64,000 nucleotides of DNA from assembly GCF_005771535.1 (NCBI RefSeq), contig NZ_VANU01000002.1, positions 372,001-436,000 of the forward strand, given 5' to 3'. The position numbers and the translations under genes were made by a program. Origin of the DNA: Arcobacter arenosus. GTDB taxonomy: Bacteria > Campylobacterota > Campylobacteria > Campylobacterales > Arcobacteraceae. The notes below the pieces were generated by a model. It saw only the letters and a list, made by a program, of their open reading frames with translations. It did no database searches and was not told where the DNA came from. The stretch's first letter is position 1. Every line of letters begins with the position of its first letter. Shown in pieces: positions 9,328 through 18,958 of this stretch.

Positions 9328-10395
9328 TTATAGCCCATTTGCTTCTATAAGTCTAGCTTGATAGTCTGCAATTAATGGATCAATGATTTCATCAAAAAGT
9401 CCATCATTCATAATTGCATCTAATCTATATAGGGTTAAGTTAATTCTGTGGTCTGAAACTCTTCCTTGTGGATAGTTATATGTTCTAATTCTTCCACTTC
9501 TATCTCCAGTACCAACTTGTTCTTTTCTATCAGCTCCCTCTTTTTGCATTTTTTCTTGCAACTCTAGGTCATAAAGTCTAGCTTTTAAAACTTTCATAGC
9601 TTTGTCTTTATTTTTGTGCTGAGATTTTTGATCTTGGTTTGTAACAACTATACCTGATGGAATATGTGTAATTCTAACAGCTGAGTCTGTTGTATTTACT
9701 GATTGACCACCGTTACCACTTGCTCTCATTACATCAATTTTTAAATCATTTGGATTGATATCAATTTCTACATCATCAACCTCTGGCATTACAGCAACTG
9801 TAATCGCTGATGTATGAACTCTTCCTTGAGATTCAGTAGCAGGTACTCTTTGAACTCTGTGGGTACCACCTTCAAATTTTAATTTTGAATAAACATGGTC
9901 ACCTTTAAATAAAGCTACAATCTCTTTATATCCGCCAGCTTCACTTTCACTTTGGTTCATAAGTTCTACTTTCCAACCATTTGATTCTGCGTATCTTAAA
10001 TAGGCTCTAAAAAGGTCACCAACAAAGATTGCAGCTTCATCACCACCCGTTCCTGCTCTTAATTCTAAATAGATATTCTTATCATCATTAGGATCTTTTG
10101 GAAGCATTAAGAATTTGATCTCTTCTGCAATTTCAGGTAGTCTTTGCTCTAGCTCTTTTAGCTCTTCTTTAGCTAATTCACCTAATTCATCATCATCAAG
10201 CATCATTTTATTATCATCAATATCTTCTAGAGTTTTAATATACTCTTTAGCTTTGTTAACAATTGGTTCAATACTTGATTGTTCTTTTGAAAGGTCTGTC
10301 ATCCTTTTTATATCAGATATGATATCAGGAGAGATTAACAATTGGTTAATCTCCTCATATCTGTCTATAAAAGGCTGTAATTTATCTTGTAGCAT
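9328..10395 (-). CDS. prfA: Peptide chain release factor 1
   Basis: RF1 of 355 residues. It releases the peptide at UAA and UAG codons. The stop-codon-reading tripeptide P-A-T (in [10 protein letters not shown]) marks it as RF1 rather than RF2. The catalytic G-G-Q lies in [10 protein letters not shown]. The ATG is preceded by a poor ribosome binding site. It follows rpsT on the same strand after 48 bases and the two are probably co-transcribed. Confidence 0.97.
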   Translation of the reverse strand: MLQDKLQPFIDRYEEINQLLISPDIISDIKRMTDLSKEQSSIEPIVNKAKEYIKTLEDIDDNKMMLDDDELGELAKEELKELEQRLPEIAEEIKFLMLPKDPNDDKNIYLELRAGTGGDEAAIFVGDLFRAYLRYAESNGWKVELMNQSESEAGGYKEIVALFKGDHVYSKLKFEGGTHRVQRVPATESQGRVHTSAITVAVMPEVDDVEIDINPNDLKIDVMRASGNGGQSVNTTDSAVRITHIPSGIVVTNQDQKSQHKNKDKAMKVLKARLYDLELQEKMQKEGADRKEQVGTGDRSGRIRTYNYPQGRVSDHRINLTLYRLDAIMNDGLFDEIIDPLIADYQARLIEANGL

Positions 10396-10443
10396 ATTTG
10401 TTTAAATTTATTGTTATAGACTAATTAATATTAAAAAATAAAA

Positions 10444-10704
10444 TTATATAGCATTAACTTTTGTTTGCAGTCTAGAAACTTTTCTTGCTGCAGTACCTTT
10501 TTTTAGGATACCTTTAGAAACACAGTGGTGAATATATTTGTTTGCAGTTTTCATTGCTTCACTTGCTTTTTCTTTATCCGCACCTTCAACTGCAGATAAT
10601 ACATCTTTAGTTACGTTTTTAATTCTAGTTTTATAGAATCTGTTTCTTTCAGTTCTAACTTTAGTTTGTCTAGCTCTTTTCTCAGCAGATTTATGATTTG
10701 CCAT
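10444..10704 (-). CDS. rpsT: 30S ribosomal protein S20
   Basis: An 86-residue, lysine- and arginine-rich helical protein starting [13 protein letters not shown], the standard S20 N-terminus. S20 binds 16S rRNA. An AGAGG ribosome binding site lies about 10 bases before the ATG. It is divergent from glmM across a 107-base intergenic region, with a TATTAT -10 candidate on the minus strand. Confidence 0.97.
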   Translation of the reverse strand: MANHKSAEKRARQTKVRTERNRFYKTRIKNVTKDVLSAVEGADKEKASEAMKTANKYIHHCVSKGILKKGTAARKVSRLQTKVNAI

Positions 10705-10811
10705 TATTTTTTAACCTCTTTATAAAATTTTTAAGGGTAGAATAATATCTAATTTTCTTTAAAACTTACTTAAAATAAGCAAAATTTAATAAAAAACATT
10801 GAAGGACTTTT

Positions 10812-12146
10812 ATGAAACTGTTTGGAACAGATGGAGTTAGAGGTAAAGCTGGGGAATTTTTAGACGCTATTACTGTATTAAAATTAGCGAAGGCTGCGGG
10901 TATTTATTTCAGAAAACACTCTAGTACAAAAAGAATACTTGTTGGTAAAGATACTAGAAAAAGTGGATATATGATTGAAAATGCTCTCGTTAGTGGTTTA
11001 ACATCTGTTGGATACAATGTAATTCAAATTGGTCCTATGCCAACACCTGCTATTGCATATTTAACAGAATCAATGAGATGCGATGCTGGAATCATGATTA
11101 GTGCATCTCATAATCCTTATGAAGACAATGGTATTAAGTTTTTTGATAATCATGGTGATAAATTAGGAACTGATGCTGAAAAAGAGATAGAAAGTATTTT
11201 TAAATGTGAAGAAAAACTAATGAGTGAACAAGTTACAGGAAGAAGTATAGGTTCATCAAAAAGAATAGATGATGTTATTGGAAGATATATTGTATCAATT
11301 AAAAGTACTTTTCCTCAAGATTTATCTTTAGCAAATATGAGAATAGTATTGGATTGTGCCAATGGAGCAGCATATAAAGTGGCTCCAACTATTTTAGATG
11401 AATTAGGTGCGGAGGTTATAACTATTAATGATAAACCAAATGGTTACAATATTAATGATAATTGTGGAGCGTTACATCCAGAAAATGTTGGAAAGCTGGT
11501 TAGGGAATATAGAGCTGACTTAGGAATAGCCTTAGATGGTGATGCAGATAGATTAGTTGTAGTTGATGAAAATGGTGAAGTTGTAGATGGAGATAAACTT
11601 TTAGGTGCTTTAACTTTATTTTTGAAAAATGAGGGACAACTAAAAGGGGATGCTTGTGTGGCTACTGTTATGTCAAATAAAGCATTGGAAGATTTTTTAA
11701 ATTCTCATGGTTTAAATCTACTTAGATCAAATGTTGGTGACAAAAATGTTTTAGAATTAATGAAAAAAGATAACATTAATTTTGGTGGAGAACAAAGTGG
11801 TCATATAATTTTTGCTGATGCAGCAAAAACTGGTGACGGACTTGCTTCTGCCCTTCAGGTTTTAGCTCTTATTATTAGAAGTGGTAAAAAAGCTAGTGAG
11901 GTTTTAAATCCATTTGATTTATATCCACAAACATTAGTAAATTTAAACGTAAGTGAGAAAAAACCATTAGATCAAATTAAAGGATTAGAAGAGTTACTTC
12001 AATCTATTAGAGAAAAAGGTATTAGAGATTTAATTAGATATTCTGGGACTGAAAATAAAATAAGACTTTTATTGGAAGGTAAAAATAAAAAAGAAGTGGC
12101 TGAATCAATGAAAGAATTAGAGGCGTTTATAAAAAAAGCATTATAA
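10812..12146 (+). CDS. glmM: Phosphoglucosamine mutase
   Basis: A 444-residue enzyme converting glucosamine-6-phosphate to glucosamine-1-phosphate for peptidoglycan and LPS precursors. The N-terminal G-T-D-G-V-R-G, the catalytic serine loop I-S-A-S-H-N-P near residue 100, the metal-binding D-G-D-A-D-R, the sugar-binding G-E-Q-S-G-H and the phosphate-binding [10 protein letters not shown] are all present. It is followed after 3 bases by lspA. Confidence 0.97.
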   Translation: MKLFGTDGVRGKAGEFLDAITVLKLAKAAGIYFRKHSSTKRILVGKDTRKSGYMIENALVSGLTSVGYNVIQIGPMPTPAIAYLTESMRCDAGIMISASHNPYEDNGIKFFDNHGDKLGTDAEKEIESIFKCEEKLMSEQVTGRSIGSSKRIDDVIGRYIVSIKSTFPQDLSLANMRIVLDCANGAAYKVAPTILDELGAEVITINDKPNGYNINDNCGALHPENVGKLVREYRADLGIALDGDADRLVVVDENGEVVDGDKLLGALTLFLKNEGQLKGDACVATVMSNKALEDFLNSHGLNLLRSNVGDKNVLELMKKDNINFGGEQSGHIIFADAAKTGDGLASALQVLALIIRSGKKASEVLNPFDLYPQTLVNLNVSEKKPLDQIKGLEELLQSIREKGIRDLIRYSGTENKIRLLLEGKNKKEVAESMKELEAFIKKAL

Positions 12147-12149
12147 AAA

Positions 12150-12614
12150 ATGGGAAAAAAATTAAAACTTAGTTTTACTATATTTTTATGTATATTTATT
12201 TTTGACCAAATTATAAAATATGGTTTTGCAAATTATGATTGGAATGTTGAAGGTCCTTATATGTCTTTACAGTTGGCTTATAATTATGGGGTAGCCTTTT
12301 CAATGTTTTCTTTCCTAGCTGAATATTTAAAATATATTCAATTAGGATTGGTATTAATTGGGCTTATTTATCTATATATAAATAAAAATGTATTTATGGA
12401 GTATTATATTCCAATTGCATTGTTGTTTGCAGGTGGTTTATCAAATATTTTAGATAGATTCACCTATGGTGGAGTTGTTGATTATTTTTATTGGCATTAT
12501 GGTTTTGAGTTTGCAATTTTTAATATTGCCGATGTTATTATAAATTTAGCTGTTGCTATAATTATATACATACAAATAAAACAAGCTAGATTAGAGAAAA
12601 AAAACAAAGTTTAA
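12150..12614 (+). CDS. lspA: Lipoprotein signal peptidase (signal peptidase II)
   Basis: Inner-membrane aspartic protease of 154 residues that removes lipoprotein signal peptides. Four transmembrane segments are visible. The family motifs N-Y-G-V-A-F-S, A-G-G-L-S-N-I-L-D-R-F and G-V-V-D-Y-F with the catalytic aspartates are intact, as is the F-N-I-A-D box. It is coupled to glmM with a 3-base gap. Confidence 0.96.
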   Translation: MGKKLKLSFTIFLCIFIFDQIIKYGFANYDWNVEGPYMSLQLAYNYGVAFSMFSFLAEYLKYIQLGLVLIGLIYLYINKNVFMEYYIPIALLFAGGLSNILDRFTYGGVVDYFYWHYGFEFAIFNIADVIINLAVAIIIYIQIKQARLEKKNKV

Positions 12615-12634
12615 ACTCTTAAAAAAAAATTAGC

Positions 12635-12640
12635 TATAAT
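12635..12640 (+). promoter_or_regulatory. Candidate -10 element of the leuC promoter
   Basis: A perfect TATAAT lies 43 bases before the leuC ATG, preceded by an A-rich tract and no clear -35, as usual for Campylobacterota housekeeping promoters. It is also enclosed by a small TTAGC/GCTAA inverted repeat. Confidence 0.45.
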
Positions 12641-12682
12641 CCAAGGCTAAAAGAAAAAGAAAAAAATTAAAAGTAGGTATTT

Positions 12683-13963
12683 ATGGGTCAAACTATTACG
12701 GAAAAAATTTTTAGTGAACATGTAGGAAAAGAAGTATTTGCAGGAGAGATTGTAAGAAGTCCAATTGATATGGTAATTGGAAATGACATTACAACTCCAA
12801 TTTCAATTAGAGCTTTTGAAGAGGGTGGTTTTGAAAAACTAGCAAACCCAGAAGGTTTTGCAATTGTACTTGACCACTTTATCCCAGCAAAAGATATTGC
12901 ATCTGCAAATCAAGCAAAAATCTCTAGAGATTTTGCTATGAAACACGATTTAAAATATTTCTTTGATGAAAAAGATATGGGGATTGAACATGCACTTTTA
13001 CCTGAAAAAGGTTTAGTTTTACCTGGTGATGTTATTATTGGTGCAGATTCACATACATGTACACATGGTGGGTTGGGAGCATTCTCAACGGGTATGGGAT
13101 CTACAGATATCTCATTTGGTATGATTACAGGTGGAAACTGGTTTAAAGTTCCTGAATCTATTAAAGTTGTAATGACTGGAAAGCCAAGGGAGTTTGTATC
13201 TGGAAAAGATATTATCCTTGAAGTTATTAGACAATTAGGTGTTGATGGTGCTTTATATCAAGCTTTAGAGTTTACTGGTGATACAGTTCAATACTTAAGT
13301 ATGGATGATAGATTCTCTATTTGCAATATGGCTATTGAAGCAGGTGCTAAAAATGGAATTTTTGCATATGATGAAACTACAAAAGAGTTCTTAGAAAAGA
13401 CTGCTGAGTTAAATGGTGGATTAAGAGCTGAGCCAAAAATTCATTATTCTGACGAAGATGCAAACTATACTAAAGTTATTGAGATCGATGTAGCAAATTT
13501 AGAGCCTGTAATTGCTTATCCATTCTTACCAGATAATGGACACTCAGTTTCTCAAGCTGTAAAAGATAATATCAAAGTTGACCAAGTATTTATTGGGTCT
13601 TGTACAAATGGTAGATTGAGTGATTTTAAAATTGCTGCAGAGATTTTAGAGGGTAAAAAAGTTGCTCGTCATGTTAGAATGATTTTAACACCAGGTACTC
13701 AAAAAATCCTAAGAGATGCAACTAAAGCAGGGTATATTGATACTTTAGTTGATGCAGGCGCAGTTGTATCAAATCCAACTTGTGGAGCATGTTTAGGTGG
13801 ATATATGGGAATTTTAGGTGATAATGAAGTTTGTATCTCTACAACTAATAGAAACTTTGTAGGAAGAATGGGTTCACGATCATCTAAAATTTACTTAGCA
13901 AATTCAGCTGTTGCAGCAGCATCTGCAATTTCTGGTTATATTACTGACCCAAAAAGTATCTAA
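12683..13963 (+). CDS. leuC: 3-isopropylmalate dehydratase large subunit
   Basis: Aconitase-family iron-sulfur enzyme of 426 residues that isomerises isopropylmalate in leucine synthesis. The substrate loop G-A-D-S-H-T-C-T-H-G is near residue 122, and the 4Fe-4S cysteines lie in G-S-C-T-N-G and N-P-T-C-G-A-C-L-G. The length and motif form fit the HacA/LeuC2 subfamily of Campylobacterota. The small subunit leuD is not adjacent, and a mobA-like gene follows after 2 bases. Confidence 0.93.
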   Translation: MGQTITEKIFSEHVGKEVFAGEIVRSPIDMVIGNDITTPISIRAFEEGGFEKLANPEGFAIVLDHFIPAKDIASANQAKISRDFAMKHDLKYFFDEKDMGIEHALLPEKGLVLPGDVIIGADSHTCTHGGLGAFSTGMGSTDISFGMITGGNWFKVPESIKVVMTGKPREFVSGKDIILEVIRQLGVDGALYQALEFTGDTVQYLSMDDRFSICNMAIEAGAKNGIFAYDETTKEFLEKTAELNGGLRAEPKIHYSDEDANYTKVIEIDVANLEPVIAYPFLPDNGHSVSQAVKDNIKVDQVFIGSCTNGRLSDFKIAAEILEGKKVARHVRMILTPGTQKILRDATKAGYIDTLVDAGAVVSNPTCGACLGGYMGILGDNEVCISTTNRNFVGRMGSRSSKIYLANSAVAAASAISGYITDPKSI

Positions 13964-13965
13964 TT

Positions 13966-14532
13966 ATGTTTAATTTACCATGCGTAATTTTATGCGGTGG
14001 TAAAAGTTCAAGAATGGGAGAAGATAAGGCTCTTCTTCCATTCTCTACTTTTAAAACTCTCACAGAATATCAATACAAAAAATTAAAACCCCATTTCAAA
14101 GAAGTATATTTATCATCAAAAACTGAAAAGTTTAACTTTAAAAATAAATTAATATTAGATAAAGAAAAAGAGTATTCTCCTATAGTTGCTTTAAAATCGA
14201 TATTTGAATTTTTTAAAGATGAAAATAAACTATTTATTATAACAGTGGATACTCCTCTTGTAGAAATCTCAACAATAGAAAAATTGATAAATGAATCAAA
14301 AGATTATGATATAACCCTTGCAAAGACATCAAGTAGAGAACATAACTTATGTGGAGTTTTTTCTACTAAAGCAATTATTGAAGTTGAAAAGATGCTAGAA
14401 AAGGATATTCATAAAGTTGGTTACCTTCTAAAAAAAATGGATACTACTTTTATAGAGTTTCAAAATGAAGATGAATTTTTAAATCTTAATAATAAAGAAG
14501 AATATTATAAGGCAAAATCTATTATAAGCTAA
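13966..14532 (+). CDS. mobA: MobA-like molybdenum cofactor guanylyltransferase
   Basis: Nucleotidyltransferase of 188 residues with the N-terminal signature L-C-G-G-K-S-S-R-M-G-E-D-K-A-L and a D-T-P metal site in I-I-T-V-D-T-P-L near residue 91. MobA attaches GMP to molybdopterin to make the bis-MGD cofactor, which the molybdoenzyme encoded downstream at 18959 would need. It starts 2 bases after leuC, so it probably shares its transcript. Confidence 0.85.
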   Translation: MFNLPCVILCGGKSSRMGEDKALLPFSTFKTLTEYQYKKLKPHFKEVYLSSKTEKFNFKNKLILDKEKEYSPIVALKSIFEFFKDENKLFIITVDTPLVEISTIEKLINESKDYDITLAKTSSREHNLCGVFSTKAIIEVEKMLEKDIHKVGYLLKKMDTTFIEFQNEDEFLNLNNKEEYYKAKSIIS

Positions 14533-14632
14533 AGTAATAATTATAATTTATTTATTCAGCATAGTTTAAGTTTCTTATTATCAAACATTTGGTATCTTAA
14601 TGGAAATACAATTTAAATTAAGGACTTTTATA

Positions 14633-16114
14633 ATGGGAAGAAATGAGGAGCTAAAAAGGGCACTGGATATACTAGATAGTGAACTTAAAAAGAAGGGGAT
14701 ATCTAGAAGAGATGCACTTAAACTTGCTGGACTTGGTTCAGCTTCATTTTTAATGGGAGGAACTGAAGCTGAAGCAGCAACAGAGGCAAAAGCTAGTGAA
14801 GCAAAAGGTAAAATTGTAATTGTTGGTGGTGGATTAGCTGGTATTGCAACTGCTGCAAAACTTTCAAATAACTTATCAAACCCAGATATCACAGTTATTG
14901 AACCAAATCCAATTTCTGTTTCATATCAACCAGGACAAACATTAGTTGCATCAGGAGTATGGGAAAAATCAGATATTGTTTATAATACAAAAGATTTTGT
15001 TCCAAGTGGCGTTAAAATGATTAAAGATAAAGTTGTAGAGTTTGACCCTGAAGCAAATAAAGTAAAAACTGAAGGTGGACAAGAGATTTCATATGACTTT
15101 TTGGTTGTTGCAACAGGTTTAGTACTTGATTATGGAAAAATTAAAGGTTTAGAAGGTGTTGGTTACTCTTCTGAAGCAAATGAAACAGTATCTCAAAAAG
15201 TTGGTAAAAATGGAGTTCACTCTATTTATTATGCAGATGGAGCAGTTAATACTTGGAAAGGTATGCAAGAGTTTATTGCTGAGGCAAAATCGGGTAAAAA
15301 AGTAAAAGGTTTATTTACTCACCCAAATACACCAATTAAATGTGGTGGAGCTCCTAAAAAAATCATGTATTTAACAGATGCTAGATTAAGAGAAGCAGGA
15401 GCTAGAGACAATGCTGAATTATATTTCTATCCAAATGGTGGAAAAATGTTTGGTGTTCCAGAATATCATGAAGCTATTGTAAAACAGTTTGAAGAAAGAG
15501 ATATGAGATGGGAATATAAAAACAATCTTGTAGAAATAGATGTAAATAAAAAAATTGCAACTTTTGAGAAAAAATGGTTAGAAAAAGGTGCATATGATGA
15601 GATTATTGAAGACTATGAGATGATTCCAATGTCTAAAAAAATTGAAAGAGAATATGACTTTATTCATATCACTCCTCCAATGAGAGCACCTGATGCTGTT
15701 AAAAACTCTTCTTTAGCATGGCAAAGAGGTAGTGCTGCAAAAGGTGGATGGGTAGAGCTTAACAAAGAGACTTTACAACACACTAGATATCCAAACGTTT
15801 TTGGTCTTGGAGATGTTGCTGGAATTGCTATGGGAAAAACTGGTGGTAGTGCAAGAAAGCAATATACCGTTTTAGCTGATAATTTAATTGCTGCAATGGA
15901 AGGGAAAGAGATGACTTCTAAATATGCAGGTTATACTGTATGTCCGTTAATCACTGGTATTGGAACAGTTATGTTAGCTGAATTTAACTGGACAGCAAAA
16001 CCTACTCCATCATTTCCTCTTGACCCAACAGTTGAAAGATACATTTGGTGGTTATTAAAAGTTTATGCACTTAAGCCTATGACCGTTTATGGAATGTTAT
16101 CTGGACGAGCATAA
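14633..16114 (+). CDS. Tat-exported sulfide:quinone oxidoreductase-like flavoprotein
   Basis: FAD/NAD(P)-binding protein of 493 residues from this start. I chose the ATG at 14633 because AAGGA precedes it by about 9 bases. An in-frame ATG at 14600 has no such site. A twin-arginine signal S-R-R-D-A-L-K (residues 24-30) implies folded export. The Rossmann loop V-G-G-G-L-A-G is at 64-70. Cysteines C237 (I-K-C-G-G-A-P-K-K) and C437 (T-V-C-P-L-I-T) match the redox pair of sulfide:quinone oxidoreductases and flavocytochrome c sulfide dehydrogenase. Neighbouring c-type cytochromes fit a periplasmic sulfide-oxidising role. The exact acceptor is unknown. Confidence 0.85.
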   Translation: MGRNEELKRALDILDSELKKKGISRRDALKLAGLGSASFLMGGTEAEAATEAKASEAKGKIVIVGGGLAGIATAAKLSNNLSNPDITVIEPNPISVSYQPGQTLVASGVWEKSDIVYNTKDFVPSGVKMIKDKVVEFDPEANKVKTEGGQEISYDFLVVATGLVLDYGKIKGLEGVGYSSEANETVSQKVGKNGVHSIYYADGAVNTWKGMQEFIAEAKSGKKVKGLFTHPNTPIKCGGAPKKIMYLTDARLREAGARDNAELYFYPNGGKMFGVPEYHEAIVKQFEERDMRWEYKNNLVEIDVNKKIATFEKKWLEKGAYDEIIEDYEMIPMSKKIEREYDFIHITPPMRAPDAVKNSSLAWQRGSAAKGGWVELNKETLQHTRYPNVFGLGDVAGIAMGKTGGSARKQYTVLADNLIAAMEGKEMTSKYAGYTVCPLITGIGTVMLAEFNWTAKPTPSFPLDPTVERYIWWLLKVYALKPMTVYGMLSGRA

Positions 16115-16126
16115 AAAGAGTAAAAA

Positions 16127-16696
16127 TTGAAAAAGTTTTTAATAAGTGGTTTGATTTTATCAATTAGTTTTAGTTCTTTTGCCCAAGAATTTACTAAAGA
16201 AAGTGTTCAAAAATTAGCTCATGATGTAATAAAAGAGTATAACTCTACATTAAAAAAAGAGTTAAAAGATTCAAAAAGAGCTAACAATTTGGAGGGTATG
16301 GTTAATTACTGTATCAATGACTCTAAATTGGTTGCAAAAAAACTTAACGAAAAATATGCTCCAAAAGTTTCTATAAAAAGAATTAGTCTTAATAATAGAA
16401 ATGAAAAAGCTAAAGCAGACGAGAGTGAAGAAAAGATTTTAAAAGCATTTGAACTAATTGCAAAATCTGATGCGTATCAGCCAGATGAAATTATCCAAGT
16501 TGTTGATGATAACACTTTTAAAGTTTATTCACCAATTACTATGAATAGTAGAGACTGTAAAAAATGTCATGGGGTTGAAAAGAAAGTTGATAAAAAATCA
16601 AAAGATAGATTCTTCGAGGTTTATAAAAATAACAATGCTTATGGATATAAAAGTGGAGATGTAAGAGGTGCAGTTGTTGTCACCATCTTTAAATAG
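16127..16696 (+). CDS. Periplasmic Tll0287-like (DUF3365) c-type haem protein
   Basis: A 189-residue precursor with a Sec signal peptide (cleavage likely after S-S-F-A, residue 19). One haem-attachment motif, C-K-K-C-H at residues 144-148, sits in the Tll0287-like/DUF3365 fold. The start is TTG, 12 bases after the flavoprotein stop. No ATG gives a complete signal peptide. It is probably a single-haem electron carrier or sensor in the sulfur block. Its partner is inferred from position only. Confidence 0.8.
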   Translation: MKKFLISGLILSISFSSFAQEFTKESVQKLAHDVIKEYNSTLKKELKDSKRANNLEGMVNYCINDSKLVAKKLNEKYAPKVSIKRISLNNRNEKAKADESEEKILKAFELIAKSDAYQPDEIIQVVDDNTFKVYSPITMNSRDCKKCHGVEKKVDKKSKDRFFEVYKNNNAYGYKSGDVRGAVVVTIFK

Positions 16697-16711
16697 GGAA
16701 AGGGATTTATT

Positions 16712-17374
16712 ATGGAAATTAAAAAAACAATTTTTTTAAGCTTTTTAGCAAGTTTAATAACTATAAGTGCAAGTGCTACTGAAAACAAATATACAAATGC
16801 AGAAATTTATGAACAAATGTGCTCTAATTGTCATGGAGTAAATGGTGAGGGTAATCCAGCAAAAAAAGGTCCAGCTTTAAATGACCAAACTGCACATGAG
16901 TTAGAACTTTCACTTTTTGAATTAAGGGCTGGAGGATTAAATCAATCATCTGGAACTGAACATGAAGTAATGGAACACAATATGAAAAAAATTATAGAAA
17001 AAGGTATGGATTATAAACCTAAAGAGATGGCAATGTACATTTTTAAATCTTATAATCCAGATGCAGTTTTTTATAAAGAGATTAAACCTAACCATAAATA
17101 TACAGTTTCAGAAATATATGGAGAGATGTGTGCAAAATGTCATGGAGTAAATGCAGAGGGTAATCCAGCAAAAAAAGGTCCAGCTTTAAATGATATGACT
17201 GCTCACGAAATAGAATCTGAACTTTATGCTATACAAAATGAGGGGATGAATCAATCTTCTGGAACTAATCATGAAGTTATGGAACACAATCAAGCTAAGA
17301 TTGAAAAAAAGGGTATGAAATATGACCCAAAAGAGATGGCTAAATATATAGAAGGTCATTTCTATAATAAGTAA
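16712..17374 (+). CDS. Periplasmic dihaem cytochrome c with two tandem domains
   Basis: A 220-residue precursor with a signal peptide to about residue 22. It contains two near-repeated cytochrome c domains: haem motifs C-S-N-C-H (37-41) and C-A-K-C-H (140-144), each followed by the same G-N-P-A-K-K-G-P-A-L-N-D segment and a methionine-rich tail. This internal duplication resembles dihaem cytochromes that accept electrons from sulfide- or sulfur-oxidising flavoproteins. It is preceded by a GGGAAAGGG ribosome binding region. Confidence 0.88.
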   Translation: MEIKKTIFLSFLASLITISASATENKYTNAEIYEQMCSNCHGVNGEGNPAKKGPALNDQTAHELELSLFELRAGGLNQSSGTEHEVMEHNMKKIIEKGMDYKPKEMAMYIFKSYNPDAVFYKEIKPNHKYTVSEIYGEMCAKCHGVNAEGNPAKKGPALNDMTAHEIESELYAIQNEGMNQSSGTNHEVMEHNQAKIEKKGMKYDPKEMAKYIEGHFYNK

Positions 17375-17395
17375 AGAGAAACCCTCTTTACTTAT
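17367..17395 (+). other. Perfect 12-bp hairpin at the dihaem cytochrome stop
   Basis: ATAAGTAAAGAG (17367-17378) and CTCTTTACTTAT (17384-17395) are exact reverse complements around a five-base loop. The stem includes the stop codon of the cytochrome gene. No T run follows, so it looks more like an RNA-stabilising or processing element within an operon than a terminator. Confidence 0.6.
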
Positions 17396-17415
17396 AGATT
17401 TAAAATGGGGAAAAG

Positions 17416-17646
17416 ATGTTGATAAATTTTAAAAAAGAGATTACAATTTATATTGTTTTATTTATAATCTCATCATTGCTTGTGCATAATAGTATTTGGT
17501 TTTCACATCCAATTGAGCATATAAATGCTCTTTTTTCTCATGGCATGCCTTACCATCCTTTTTTATATACATTTTTAATCTACTTAGTATTTGGTATTAT
17601 AAGACTTGTTATCAAGCTTATAAAGAAACTATTTAACAGAGGCTAA
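17416..17646 (+). CDS. Small membrane protein, unknown function
   Basis: A 76-residue protein with two predicted transmembrane segments (about 9-30 and 48-68) and a short lysine/arginine-rich tail. GGGGAAAAG lies just before the ATG. I do not recognise the family. Its place between a dihaem cytochrome and a cytochrome b561-dihaem fusion suggests a membrane partner or assembly factor for that electron-transfer branch. Confidence 0.6.
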   Translation: MLINFKKEITIYIVLFIISSLLVHNSIWFSHPIEHINALFSHGMPYHPFLYTFLIYLVFGIIRLVIKLIKKLFNRG

Positions 17647-17669
17647 ATTTTTTTAGTTGGTTTATTTGA

Positions 17670-18791
17670 ATGAATAATCATTATAAAACTTATGTTTGGT
17701 CTTTCTTAGGAAGACTTAGTCATTGGTTATTAGTAATCTCATTTTTTATATCATTTATAACTTCTTTTCATGAAAACCTTTTAAAGTTACATGTTACATT
17801 TGGAATTATTGCTTTAGGTATGTTTATTAAAAAAATTGTGTGGGGATTAATTGGTCCTAAATATGCGAGATGGAGTGATTACAAATTTAAATTAAAAGAT
17901 TTAAATTTTTATTTTGTAGAAAAAATTAGAAATAGATATAGAAAAATTGAACCTGGTCACAATCCTGCTTCTTCATGGTTTGCTTTTTTAGTTACATGGT
18001 TTGGAATTTTTTGTTGTCTTATTGGACTTCTTTTATATGGTATTCAAGAAGGTAATGGAATTTTTTCTTTTTTAAATACTACATATTATATGTATATGGA
18101 AAATCTATTTGATATTCATGAGGTTTTATCATATATATTATTAGTAATGATATTAACACATATATCGGGAGTATTAATAGAACAGTTTTATCATAAAACA
18201 TCTATGGTGTTTGCTATGATAACTGGATATAAAAAAGCTAAGGGTGAAGATATTGAACCAACTTTTTGTATGAAATTTTATGGCTCTTTATATATTGTAT
18301 TTGTTTTATCTTTAGCTTCATATACATATTATATACCTAATAATTTTATAGTTAAAAGTAAATTTGAAAAAATAGATTATAAAAAGTTGCATTCAGATTT
18401 TCAATTTGAATGTTCTGACTGTCACAATTTAATTCCACCTTTTTTATTACCAAAAGAGTCATGGAAAAATTTGATGGCAAATCAAGACAATCATTTTGAA
18501 GAAGATTTAGAATTAGATAGTACAATGGTAAAATCAATAGAAAACTTTTTAATAAGAAATTCTTCTGAATCTTCAACAAGAGAATCATCATATAAAATAA
18601 CGAAAGAATTATCTAATTCTAATGCATTTATTATAACTAAAACTGATTATTGGAAAAAATTACACGAAAAAATCCCCGAAGAAGTCTTCAAAAGTGACAC
18701 AATAGAAACAAAGTCCAATTGTATCGCATGTCATAAAGATTTTGAAAAGGGAATTCTTGCAGACATAAATATTACATTTTTATCAAAATAG
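17670..18791 (+). CDS. Cytochrome b561-type membrane protein fused to a dihaem c domain
   Basis: A 373-residue protein. The N-terminal half (about 1-225) has five hydrophobic segments with histidines placed for b haems (H18, H41, H150, H164), as in prokaryotic cytochrome b561. The C-terminal periplasmic part (about 235-373) carries two haem motifs, C-S-D-C-H (248-252) and C-I-A-C-H (351-355), with an S-W-K-N-L-M motif between them as in DHC-type dihaem cytochromes. It could pass electrons between quinone and the periplasmic cytochromes. The direction is not evident from sequence. Confidence 0.8.
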   Translation: MNNHYKTYVWSFLGRLSHWLLVISFFISFITSFHENLLKLHVTFGIIALGMFIKKIVWGLIGPKYARWSDYKFKLKDLNFYFVEKIRNRYRKIEPGHNPASSWFAFLVTWFGIFCCLIGLLLYGIQEGNGIFSFLNTTYYMYMENLFDIHEVLSYILLVMILTHISGVLIEQFYHKTSMVFAMITGYKKAKGEDIEPTFCMKFYGSLYIVFVLSLASYTYYIPNNFIVKSKFEKIDYKKLHSDFQFECSDCHNLIPPFLLPKESWKNLMANQDNHFEEDLELDSTMVKSIENFLIRNSSESSTRESSYKITKELSNSNAFIITKTDYWKKLHEKIPEEVFKSDTIETKSNCIACHKDFEKGILADINITFLSK

Positions 18792-18813
18792 CCCATTTTT
18801 GATAACTTTTTCT

Positions 18814-18819
18814 TATAAT
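18814..18819 (+). promoter_or_regulatory. Candidate -10 of the molybdoenzyme operon
   Basis: A perfect TATAAT follows a T-rich stretch, 140 bases before the ATG at 18959 and 23 bases after the preceding stop. It implies a long leader of about 130 bases. Other AT-rich candidates occur nearer the gene. Confidence 0.3.
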
Positions 18820-18958
18820 TAGTAAAAAAAATCAAAAAATCTTATAAATTTAGTGAATAATCATTCAAGAATAAGAATAATTTATCAAAAAACATGTTAA
18901 AATTATTCAGTTAATATAAAATAATAAGTAAATATTAATAATAGATAGGAGAGAGAAA

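Noticed and set aside
14600-14632. Upstream ATG for the SQR-like flavoprotein
   Set aside because: No ribosome binding site before 14600, while AAGGA precedes the ATG at 14633 and the Tat signal is complete from there.
14581-14892. Minus-strand frame opposite the start of the SQR-like gene
   Set aside because: Alanine/serine-rich shadow of the Tat signal and Rossmann region; no independent support.
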